The notes under the pieces were generated by a model. It saw nothing but the letters and a program-made list of their open reading frames with translations, searched no databases and had not been told where the DNA came from. A program made the translations under genes and the position numbers. Positions 1-7,612 of a stretch of DNA of 64,000 nt are shown one piece after another (the first letter of the stretch is position 1; each line of letters begins with the position of its first letter). Origin of the DNA: Streptomyces sp. CB02414 (GTDB taxonomy: Bacteria; Actinomycetota; Actinomycetes; Streptomycetales; Streptomycetaceae); NCBI RefSeq assembly GCF_001905385.1, contig NZ_LIPF01000005.1:186001-250000 (forward strand), given 5' to 3'.

Positions 1-510
1 AACCCCGACGTCCGCCGCCGGGTGCGCGAGGCGCGCGCGACCCTCCGCCAGCTCCGGCATCCACCCGAGTACCGCGTCCCCCGCCCGCTCCTGACGCCCG
101 CGCAGGCCGACTGGGCCGCGACCGTGCTCGCCGAGGCGGAGGCCGCCGAGGCCCTGGCGAAACGGCCCGGCGCCGGAACCGACGCGCTGCTGGGGGCGGC
201 CGTCGGCATCTGGCGCGCCCTGCGCAAGCTCGACAAGGGGACCGTTCCCCTCTCGGCGGCCGACCTCAGGCAGGTGCGCCGCCAGGTCAACGCGAGCCGC
301 CAGGCGCTCGCCGACGACGGGCTGGAGATCCAGGACCACGACGGCCTGCCCTTCGACTCCGGACAGTCCCTGGAGGCCCTGGTGATCCAGGACGAGCCGG
401 GACTGGACCGGGAGACCGTGCTGGAGACCGTCCGGCCCACCGTCTACTTCCGCGGCGAACGGATCCAGATGGGCCAGGTCGTCGTCGGCAGGCCCGCGCC
501 CCCCGCCTGA
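1..510 (+). CDS. GrpE-like nucleotide exchange factor (5' end outside window)
   Basis: Seen: the frame is open from base 1 and a GTG occurs at 22, so the start may lie upstream. The C-terminal part (DGLPFDSGQ, then ETVRPTVYFRGERIQ and GQVVVGRP) resembles the beta-domain end of GrpE proteins, where the conserved pattern is a 'rP.vy..g..i..g.V.V..p' run. The N-terminal half is helical and rich in Ala, Arg and Glu, as expected for the GrpE stalk. It sits 21 bp before an Hsp70-like gene, its natural ATPase partner, so it probably promotes ADP release from that protein. Family knowledge supports the pairing; that it serves this Hsp70 rather than housekeeping DnaK is inference. Confidence 0.7.
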   Translation, partial: NPDVRRRVREARATLRQLRHPPEYRVPRPLLTPAQADWAATVLAEAEAAEALAKRPGAGTDALLGAAVGIWRALRKLDKGTVPLSAADLRQVRRQVNASRQALADDGLEIQDHDGLPFDSGQSLEALVIQDEPGLDRETVLETVRPTVYFRGERIQMGQVVVGRPAPPA

Positions 511-531
511 AGCACCAAGGAGACCACGACC

Positions 532-3033
532 ATGCGCGAGACCATCGACTTCGGAATCGACCTCGGCACCACCAACAGCGCCATCGCGGTGGCCGAGGAC
601 GACGGCGTACGCGTCATCAAGAACAACGACGGCTGGGACTTCACGCCCTCCGCCGTGTGGATCCCCAAGGAGGGGGTGGTCCACGTGGGCAGGCGGGCCC
701 GGGAGCGCACGGAGACCGATCCCGGCAACGCCTACGCGGAGTTCAAGCTGGAGATGGGTGCCGCCGGCGCGGGCCGGCTCTTCGAGCGCACCGGTGCGTC
801 GCTGACGCCGGAGGAGCTCTCCGCCGAGGTCCTCAAGTCGCTCCGGCAGGACGCCGCACACGACTACGGTCACCAGCCGGAGGCGGCCGTGATCACCGTC
901 CCGGCCTCCTTCGCGCTGAACCAGAACAACGCCACCAGCTCGGCCGCCGCCCTCGCCGGACTCGGCGAGCACTGCCCCCTGGTGCAGGAGCCGACCGCCG
1001 CCGCCATCGCCTACGGCGTGCAGGACGCGTCCGACTCCGCGCACTGGATGGTGTTCGACCTGGGCGGCGGCACCTTCGACGCCGCCCTGATGAGCAAGCG
1101 CGACGGCGAACTCCAGCTCATCCAGCACGCCGGCGACCCCTACCTGGGCGGGAAGCTCATCGACTGGGCCCTCGTCGACGACCTGCTGGCCCCCGCGGTC
1201 CGCCGGGACCTCGGCCTCGCCGACTTCAACCGCAACAACCGCGGCCACTGGCGCAAGAACTTCGCCAAGCTCAAGCTGGAGGCGGAGAACGCCAAGATCG
1301 CCCTGTCCCGCGCCGCTTCGGTCGAGATCTCCGTCGACCTCGACGACGGCAGCGGCGGCACCGAACCCTTCGAGTACACCCTCACCCGGGGCGCCCTCGA
1401 CGACCTGGCGCTGCCCTTCTACACCCGCGCGGTCCGCCTGTGCCGAGAGGCGCTGGCCGAGAGCTCCCTGCGCCCCGACCACATCGACCGGCTGCTCCTG
1501 GTCGGCGGCGCCACGCTCAGCCCCGGCCTGCGCGAACTGCTCGCCGACCCGGACGACGGCCCCGGCATCCGCCTCGACCACAGCCAGGACCCCACCACCG
1601 TCGTCGCGCGCGGCGCCGCGGTCTTCGCCCGCACGGTCCGGCTGCCCAAGAAGCCGCAGCGGGCGGCGCCGGGCGAGTTCGCGATCGAACTGCACTACCC
1701 GGCGCAGTCCGTCGACACCACCGGCATCCCGGTCTCCGGCAAGGTCAGCAGCGGCAGCGCGGTCGACTGGACGCGGTACACCGTCACCCTGACCAACCCC
1801 GAGGGCCGCCCGCCCTTCCGCGGCCCGCGCACCGAACTCGGCCCGGACGGCACCTTCTACACCGAGGTGGCCATCGACACCGACGCCCGGTCCCGCTTCA
1901 CCGTGGAGCTGACCGACACCGCCGGCACCCGGCGGAACCTCGCCGGGGACACCTTCTCCATCGCCCACGCCTCCGTCCTCCCCGGCGACGCGGTGCTCAC
2001 CGGCACGCTCGGCATCGGCAAGGCCGACGGCACCTTCGACCCGCTGCTGCGCAAGGGCACCACGCTGCCGGCCCAGGTGACCAAGCCGTACCGGACGACC
2101 ATCCCGCTGCGCCGCGCCCAGCCGGACGCCGTCATCCGCATCCCGCTGCTGGAGGGGGAGCGCAGGCGCGCCGACCGCAACACCCGGGTCGGGCTGATCG
2201 AGGTCCGCCCGCGCGACATCCGCATCGACCTGCCGGCCCAGAGCGAGGTCGAGGTGACGTTCGAGATCCAGGCGAGCAACCGGGAAGTCCTGGTCACCGC
2301 CGACATCCCGCTGCTGGAGCAGCAGTTCGAGGCGACGATCGACCGTTCCGAACTGCTGGCGCCCGGACACGGCGAACTCGTGGACCGGCTGCACGACCTG
2401 GAACAGCGCGTGCACCTCCTCCAGGACCAGGCCGAGAACGTGTTCTCCGAACAGGCGCAGGCGCGGCTGGACGACCTCGCCGAGCAGAAGACCGTGCCGC
2501 AGCTGCGCAAGGAGGTCGACGCGGCGGCCGTCGACACGGGCGCCGCCGTCACCAGCGACCGCCGCATCCGCGACGTGGAGGCGCTGCTCGACGACATCGA
2601 GGAGGCCATCGAGATCCCCGGGCTGCAACGCGAACTGTGGGACCTGCTCAGCGCCTGCGAGGACGTGATCGAGCAGGTCGGCGGCGGTCCGTCGGACCGG
2701 CGGGAGCTGCAGACCATGCGCGACCGCGCCGGCGCGCTCGGCGAGGACGCCTCACCGGCGGATCTGCGGCGGCTGATCAAACGGGCCGGGGAGTTCCACG
2801 TCGAGCTGCTGCGCCGCACGGACCAGTGGGAGTACGTGGTCTTCAACGCGCTGGTCGAGGTCCGCGACGACATGTTCTCCCGCGCCCAGGCGGACGCCGC
2901 GATCCTCGAGGGCCGCCGGGCCGTCGCCGCGGGCGACAGGCGCGCCCTCGCCGGTGTCAACGAGCGGCTGCGGCGACTGCTGCCGCCCGGGGCCGCCGAG
3001 GAGGCCGAGCGGCTGTCCGGCGGGATCAACTAG
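532..3033 (+). CDS. Hsp70-family ATPase with non-canonical C-terminal region
   Basis: 833 aa, longer than DnaK (about 620-640). The N-terminal ATPase is clear: phosphate-1 loop FGIDLGTTNSAIAV near residue 8, VITVPASF, the LVQEPTAAAIAYG connect-1 stretch, phosphate-2 loop VFDLGGGTFD and adenosine motif LLVGGATLSPGLRELL. After about residue 385 the usual substrate-binding beta-sandwich is not recognisable; instead there is an Ig-like beta segment (about 390-480), another beta segment, and a long helical tail (about 620-833). An AAGGAG site precedes ATG 532. It lies between a GrpE-like gene and a TPR/OmpA-like gene, probably one transcription unit. It is therefore an actinobacterial 'Hsp70 family protein' rather than the housekeeping chaperone. 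Its substrate is unknown. Confidence 0.88.
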   Translation: MRETIDFGIDLGTTNSAIAVAEDDGVRVIKNNDGWDFTPSAVWIPKEGVVHVGRRARERTETDPGNAYAEFKLEMGAAGAGRLFERTGASLTPEELSAEVLKSLRQDAAHDYGHQPEAAVITVPASFALNQNNATSSAAALAGLGEHCPLVQEPTAAAIAYGVQDASDSAHWMVFDLGGGTFDAALMSKRDGELQLIQHAGDPYLGGKLIDWALVDDLLAPAVRRDLGLADFNRNNRGHWRKNFAKLKLEAENAKIALSRAASVEISVDLDDGSGGTEPFEYTLTRGALDDLALPFYTRAVRLCREALAESSLRPDHIDRLLLVGGATLSPGLRELLADPDDGPGIRLDHSQDPTTVVARGAAVFARTVRLPKKPQRAAPGEFAIELHYPAQSVDTTGIPVSGKVSSGSAVDWTRYTVTLTNPEGRPPFRGPRTELGPDGTFYTEVAIDTDARSRFTVELTDTAGTRRNLAGDTFSIAHASVLPGDAVLTGTLGIGKADGTFDPLLRKGTTLPAQVTKPYRTTIPLRRAQPDAVIRIPLLEGERRRADRNTRVGLIEVRPRDIRIDLPAQSEVEVTFEIQASNREVLVTADIPLLEQQFEATIDRSELLAPGHGELVDRLHDLEQRVHLLQDQAENVFSEQAQARLDDLAEQKTVPQLRKEVDAAAVDTGAAVTSDRRIRDVEALLDDIEEAIEIPGLQRELWDLLSACEDVIEQVGGGPSDRRELQTMRDRAGALGEDASPADLRRLIKRAGEFHVELLRRTDQWEYVVFNALVEVRDDMFSRAQADAAILEGRRAVAAGDRRALAGVNERLRRLLPPGAAEEAERLSGGIN

Positions 3034-3056
3034 TCAGCGGGAACGAGGAGTCCAAG

Positions 3057-4136
3057 GTGACCACATCCCGAATCCCGGCGGGCCCTGTGCCCGGCGCGAT
3101 CCTGTCGGCGGGCCGAGCCGGCACGGAGGCCGGCGGCACGGGGCCGGACCGGACGGAACCCGGCGCCGCCCCGTCCGGCGGCGCGGGGCCGGGCCGCACC
3201 GCGGACGGCGGCCCCGAGTCCGCGCGTACGCCGCCGTCCCCCGCCCACGCGCTCCGGGTGGCCCTGCTCGTCTCGCGGGCCCGGACGGCGGCCCGCTCCG
3301 GCGACCTGGACGGGGCCCTGCGGCTGCTGCGCGACGCCGACACCGCGGACCACCGGGACGTACTCGACCTGCTCGCCCGGGTGCACGCCCAGCGCGGCGA
3401 GCCGGAGCAGGCCGCCGCCCACTGGCGAAGGGTGCTGGAGCTCGCCCCGGGGGACACCGCCGCGACCGCCGGGCTGGCGAGGATCGACCGGCTCGGCGGC
3501 CGCGGCCCGCGGGCCGCGCTCGCCCGGCACCGGGCCGGCACCGCCCTGGCCGCCGCGGTCTGCGCGGTGGCCGCGGTGACGGCCGGCACCGTAGTCCTCG
3601 CGGACGGCGCCGGCGGACGGCCGGAGCGGCCCGGCCCCGCCCAGGCCGACCTGGTCGAACAACGGGCCCGGCAGCTCGCCGCCGAACGCCGGGCGGAACG
3701 GGCGAGGGACCGGGACCGCGCGGCGGCCCGCCGCGCGGAAGCGGCCGAGGAACTGGCCCGCAAGCTGCGGGCGCCGGGCATCCTGCCACGCGTCCACGGG
3801 GATGCCGTGGAGGTCGTCTTCGCCGACGGGCTGTTCTCCCGGGGCGCCGAACTCACCCCGGCCGGTGCCGGCCGGCTCGCCGTCCTCGGTGAACGCCTCG
3901 CCGGACGCCGGCCGCACGTCGAGATCCGCGGCCACGCGGCCACCGTCCCCGGCGCCCCGACCAGCGGCGGATCCGTCGTCGCCCTCTGGCGCGCCCTCGT
4001 CGCGGCCCGCGAGCTCAGCGCCGCCACCGGCAGGCCCCTCACCGACTTCACCACCGTCAGCGCGGACCAGCGCGAGGCCCCGTACGCCGACCCCGCGAAG
4101 AACCGGACGGTCACCGTGATGATCACGCCCGGCTAG
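3057..4136 (+). CDS. Membrane-anchored TPR protein with C-terminal OmpA-like domain
   Basis: The frame is open far upstream through the Hsp70 gene, but GAGGAG at 3045-3050 followed by GTG 3057 sets the start, giving 359 aa. Seen: a Pro/Gly-rich N-terminus, a TPR-like helical region (about 65-140, including HAQRGEPEQAAAHWRRVLEL), one hydrophobic segment (about 162-185), an Arg/Glu/Ala coiled-coil linker, then a domain ending in PYADPAKNRTVTVMI, typical of OmpA/MotB-like peptidoglycan-binding domains (NRRV type). The predicted topology puts TPRs inside and the OmpA-like domain outside. With GrpE and Hsp70 upstream it could link a chaperone to the cell wall; that role is inference. The stop codon lies inside the first bases of an inverted repeat. 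Confidence 0.7.
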   Translation: MTTSRIPAGPVPGAILSAGRAGTEAGGTGPDRTEPGAAPSGGAGPGRTADGGPESARTPPSPAHALRVALLVSRARTAARSGDLDGALRLLRDADTADHRDVLDLLARVHAQRGEPEQAAAHWRRVLELAPGDTAATAGLARIDRLGGRGPRAALARHRAGTALAAAVCAVAAVTAGTVVLADGAGGRPERPGPAQADLVEQRARQLAAERRAERARDRDRAAARRAEAAEELARKLRAPGILPRVHGDAVEVVFADGLFSRGAELTPAGAGRLAVLGERLAGRRPHVEIRGHAATVPGAPTSGGSVVALWRALVAARELSAATGRPLTDFTTVSADQREAPYADPAKNRTVTVMITPG

Positions 4137-4203
4137 GCCCTGTCGTCAAATTCCCGCGTGCCAGGCGTCGCCGGGCAGGCGGGAATTTGACGACAGGGCC
4201 TAG
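4133..4203. mobile_element. MITE-like 25-bp perfect inverted repeat with CTAG ends
   Basis: Bases 4133-4157 and 4179-4203 are perfect reverse complements (25 bp), separated by 21 bp. Both arms end in CTAG, which is either part of the repeat or a 4-bp target duplication, as made by some IS5-family elements. The arm body (CCCTGTCGTCAAATTCCC) looks like an insertion-sequence terminal repeat. The TAG stop of the upstream gene is the left CTAG, so insertion there would leave the protein unchanged. No transposase is present. A strong intrinsic terminator is an alternative reading, and both could be true. Confidence 0.55.
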
Positions 4204-4369
4204 TGGCGGCCGCACAGAGCCGGGCCCGCTTCCTCCCCCGAAGAAGCGGGCCCGGCGGGCCGGGACGTCACCCGGTGTCAGTGCGACACCGTCCCCCGAA
4301 GGTGACGTCCTCGGCCGCCCCCGGCGCCGGACTGCGGCCGCGGCGCCCGGGTGTCTGGGAGCCGTGCGG

Positions 4370-5449
4370 TCACCAGCACATGACCGCCGTCTCGCCCGCA
4401 CCCCACGAGGAGTACAGGCGCACCCGGACGACATAGCGGCGGCCCTTGACGAAACGGGCCCTGATCGTGGCGTTGCGGGGTGTTCCCCCGTCGTCGTGCC
4501 CGGCGAGGTAGCGGGGCTTGCCGTCCCGCACCTCGAAGATCACGACGACGGCGTCGCTGTCACCGAAGGTGCCCACGGTGTACTCGCGGGTCTCCGGCGG
4601 GTCCAGGCGGAAGTCGGCCTGCTCGCCCGGCCCGAGCCCCAGCGGCACCGAACGGAACGGCACCAGCGGGCCCGGCCGGCCGGTGGGCGGATACCAGCGC
4701 AGGGCGAACTCCTTGTCGGCGGCCGAGAGCGTACCGGGCGGGTGCAGGCCCGAGCGGTAGTGCTCCGGCTCCAGTATCAGCCCCGACGGGAACGGATACT
4801 CCATGATCGACTGCGGGTCCCAGACCGGGCCGTTGGCCTCGTCGCCGTCGAGCTTGCGCAGGATGTTGTGGAACGTCCGCTCCCGGCTCCAGTGGTTCGG
4901 CGGGCCCGCCAGCTCCGCGTAGACGGCCTCGTCGTCCCAGAGGATGCCGGAGTACGGGCTCTGGTGCTCGTGCAGCATTCCGAGCGCGTGCCCGATCTGG
5001 TGCAGGGCCGTGGCGCGCTCCCCGGGTGCGGTCAGGTCCCAGCCGAAGTTCATCGTACGGTCGTTGAGGCCGACCCCGAGCGCGTCCCTGCCCACCGCCG
5101 ACCACGACCCGTCGCCGGGCTGGAAACCGATGCGCAGCTCGGCCTCCGACCGGTCGCCGACCTCGGTCAGGACGAGCCCGACACCGAGGTCCTGCCACTC
5201 CTTGAAGCAGTCGCGGACCACTTCCCGCTGCTCCTCGGTCCCCACCCACGCCCCCCGCGCCGGACGCCCGGCGCCCGGCATGGGCACGACGGAGGAGTCC
5301 GTGTCCCCGCCGAGGAAGCAGTAGTGCAGCACGGTGCCGTTGACCCACATCCGCTGCCCGCCGACGAGCGCGGCGACACGCTCGGCGGCCAGTCCCGGTG
5401 CGAGCACGGGAGCCGGCTGCCGCGCGAGCGAGCAGTAGCGTGCGGTCAT
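4370..5449 (-). CDS. Astacin-like (M12-type) zinc metalloprotease homologue with Gln for catalytic Glu
   Basis: 359 aa. The zinc motif is present as HQIGHALGMLHEH (His150, His154, His160), the HExxHxxGxxH layout of the metzincin/astacin group, but the catalytic Glu is Gln151; the codon is CAG on the minus strand. Other astacin-like features are the preceding TALH, MNFGW, and SIMEYPF about 40 residues on, resembling the Met-turn. A C-terminal beta domain (about 240-359) follows. No clear signal peptide is seen at the N-terminus. The gene is divergent from the LuxR-type regulator, with a shared palindrome between them. It could be a catalytically dead or strongly attenuated protease, a binding protein, or a variant using another base. 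Confidence 0.75.
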   Translation of the reverse strand: MTARYCSLARQPAPVLAPGLAAERVAALVGGQRMWVNGTVLHYCFLGGDTDSSVVPMPGAGRPARGAWVGTEEQREVVRDCFKEWQDLGVGLVLTEVGDRSEAELRIGFQPGDGSWSAVGRDALGVGLNDRTMNFGWDLTAPGERATALHQIGHALGMLHEHQSPYSGILWDDEAVYAELAGPPNHWSRERTFHNILRKLDGDEANGPVWDPQSIMEYPFPSGLILEPEHYRSGLHPPGTLSAADKEFALRWYPPTGRPGPLVPFRSVPLGLGPGEQADFRLDPPETREYTVGTFGDSDAVVVIFEVRDGKPRYLAGHDDGGTPRNATIRARFVKGRRYVVRVRLYSSWGAGETAVMCW

Positions 5450-5496
5450 GGCCCCCAGAATGCCGTCCGGGCGGGTCCGGGCGCCTGAGTCGGGGG

Positions 5497-5529
5497 GTAC
5501 TCAAGTCGCCCTGTATCAGGGTTGAGTAC
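5497..5529. promoter_or_regulatory. Inverted repeat GTACTCAA-N17-TTGAGTAC between divergent genes
   Basis: A perfect 8-bp inverted repeat, GTACTCAA at 5497-5504 and TTGAGTAC at 5522-5529, lies between the metalloprotease and LuxR-type genes. Its size and place suit a dimeric regulator site or overlapping divergent promoters. The right arm overlaps the earliest possible TTG start of the LuxR gene. Which protein binds is unknown. Confidence 0.45.
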
Positions 5530-7360
5530 GCGGGCTCCTATTGCCGTGACGACTTCTCTGCGGGACGTGAGGACACTTCGGACGCCCTGGCCGTTCACCG
5601 GGCGTACGGACGAACTGGAGCTGGTGCGCCGGTCGGTGGCCGGCAAGGGCGGCGGCATCGTGGTGACCGGCCCGGCCGGCTGCGGCAGGACCCGGCTCGT
5701 GACCGAGTCGGTCCGCGGCACGGACTGCGCCAGGGCCGCCGGGACACCCGAGACCCGGGACGTCCCCTTCGCCGCCTTCGCCCACCTGCTGCCCGGCACC
5801 GTCACCCTGCACCGCGCGGTACAGCTCCTGTCGGGAGTACGGCTGCTGCTGGTCGACGACGCCCACCTGCTCGACGACGCCTCCGCTGCCCTGGTGCACC
5901 AGCTCGCCGTGCACGGCCGCACCCGGCTCCTGGTCGTCGCCACGGAGGGCGTGCCCGTGCCGGGCGCGGTGTCCCGGCTGTGGTCCGGGGAGCTGCTGCC
6001 GCGCCTCACCCTCAGGCCGCTGCCCCGCGAGGACACCGCCGGACTCCTCACGGCCGGCGCGGGCGTCGCCCTCGACCCGCTCACCGTGGACCGGCTGCAC
6101 CGCCTGTGCCGCGGCGACCTGCGACTGCTGCGCGAGCTGCTGACCGCCGTGCGCGAGCGGAGCCTGCTCACGCCGGTCGCGGACACGGACCTGTGGGCCT
6201 GGCGAGGGCCCGTGCCGGTCACCGCGGCCGTACGGGAACGCACCGCCCGCGTCCTGGACCGGGGGTGCCCCGAGGAGCGCGAAACGCTCGAACGTCTGGC
6301 CTTCGCCGAACCGCTGCCGCTCGGCCTGGACGCCTTCGACGTGCGCGTCCTGGAGCGCCTGGAGTCCGAGGGACTGGTCGCCGTCGACGACCGGGGCGCC
6401 ATCCGGCTCGCCCACCCCCTGCACGGGCCGGTGCTGCGCGCCGCCGCGGGCCGGCTGCGGGCCCGGCGCCTGGCCTGCGGGCCCGAGCGGTACGAGCCCG
6501 CCCTGGCGGCGGAGCGGGCGGCTCTGGCCCGTCGCGTCGAGCGGGACGACGTACGGGAGTCCGCGGCGCCGGTGGGGGAGTGGCTGGCGGCCGAGGGAGT
6601 GCCGCTGCCGGCCCGGTACGCGGCACTGCGCGCCCGGTTCGCCCGCCTGTGCGGACGGCTGTCCGAGGCGGCGGCCTGGGCTCGCGAGGGCCTGCGGACC
6701 GACCCGGACGACGGGCCCTGCCGGGACGAACTCACGGTGGCCGCCGCCCAGTCGGGCGACGCGACGGCAGGGGACGGTGCACGGGCGGAGCACGCCGGTG
6801 CGGTCGCCACCTGGGTCGCCGCCGCACACGGCGACCTCGACGAGGCGGTCCGGTCGGCCGCAGAGGGGGGTGACCCGTACGACGCCGTCCGGCTGGGCGC
6901 ACCCGAGCGGGCGGCCGGCCGGCTGACCGGCGTCTTCGCCGCGCACGCCGAGGCCCTCGCGCGGGGCGACGGACCGGCACTGGACGAGGTGGCCGGGCAG
7001 CTGGAACGGCGCGGCTTCCTGCTCTTCGCGGCCGAGGCGCACGCCCAGGCGGTACGCGCCCACCGCGACCCGAGTGCCGCCCGCACCGCCCGCACCCGCG
7101 CCGCCGCCCTCGCCCGGCACTGCGAGGGCGCCCGCACCCCCGCCCTGTCCGGACTGGTCCTCGGCGAACTCACCGCCCGGCAACGCCAGATCGTCACGCT
7201 CGCCGCCGCCGGCCTGAGCAACCGGCAGATCGCGGAGCGGCTCACCCTCTCCGTCCGCACCGTGGGCAACCACCTCTACGGCGCCTACACCCGCCTCGGC
7301 GCCGGCGACCGCGACGCCCTGCCCTGGCTGATGGAGCTGCCCGAACCCCAGCCGGCGTGA
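5522..7360 (+). CDS. LuxR-family (LAL-type) transcriptional regulator
   Basis: 612 aa from TTG 5522; GTG 5546 is an alternative start, and neither has a good ribosome site. The N-terminal ATPase part has GPAGCGRT (about residues 48-55) in the Walker A position, with Arg where Lys is usual, and a Walker B-like LLLVDDAHLLDD. The middle is a helical, TPR-like sensor region. The C-terminus is a LuxR helix-turn-helix: LTARQRQIVTLAAAGLSNR, then QIAERLTLSVRTVGNHL. Such large ATP-binding LuxR proteins (LAL/STAND type) usually activate nearby pathways. Here the divergent metalloprotease, or the CHAT/subtilase block downstream, could be a target; neither is shown. The Lys-to-Arg change may weaken nucleotide hydrolysis. 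Confidence 0.85.
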   Translation: MSTRAPIAVTTSLRDVRTLRTPWPFTGRTDELELVRRSVAGKGGGIVVTGPAGCGRTRLVTESVRGTDCARAAGTPETRDVPFAAFAHLLPGTVTLHRAVQLLSGVRLLLVDDAHLLDDASAALVHQLAVHGRTRLLVVATEGVPVPGAVSRLWSGELLPRLTLRPLPREDTAGLLTAGAGVALDPLTVDRLHRLCRGDLRLLRELLTAVRERSLLTPVADTDLWAWRGPVPVTAAVRERTARVLDRGCPEERETLERLAFAEPLPLGLDAFDVRVLERLESEGLVAVDDRGAIRLAHPLHGPVLRAAAGRLRARRLACGPERYEPALAAERAALARRVERDDVRESAAPVGEWLAAEGVPLPARYAALRARFARLCGRLSEAAAWAREGLRTDPDDGPCRDELTVAAAQSGDATAGDGARAEHAGAVATWVAAAHGDLDEAVRSAAEGGDPYDAVRLGAPERAAGRLTGVFAAHAEALARGDGPALDEVAGQLERRGFLLFAAEAHAQAVRAHRDPSAARTARTRAAALARHCEGARTPALSGLVLGELTARQRQIVTLAAAGLSNRQIAERLTLSVRTVGNHLYGAYTRLGAGDRDALPWLMELPEPQPA

Positions 7361-7612
7361 CACCCGCCGCCCGGGGGCGCTCCGCGGGCGCGGCGATCTT
7401 CACGCGCGCGTGGTGTGCGGTGTCCGGCCGGCGCGCGGGCGCAGCCCCGGGCACCGGTGACTCCGCCGTACGTGGCACGCGGCGTCGCGCGGCGTCCGGT
7501 TCCGCGCGGCCTGCCGGGGCGGTGGGGGAGTACCCGCCGTGGCTTCCAGAGCGCTCTCCGGCTCCGGCGACGAGGGCGGGCCGCGCCCCCGGCGGCGCAC
7601 GACCCCGGCACG
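7361..7612. other. Gene-free interval between convergent genes
   Basis: This 252-bp stretch lies between the tail ends of the LuxR-type and CHAT genes. It is GC-rich, with several short GC palindromes just after 7360 that could act as terminators, but no single strong hairpin stands out. Small open frames here look like random GC-rich readings. Confidence 0.4.

Noticed and set aside
657..3056. Upstream extension of the TPR/OmpA frame through the Hsp70 gene
   Set aside because: It overlaps a well-supported Hsp70 gene in another frame, and a good ribosome site marks GTG 3057.
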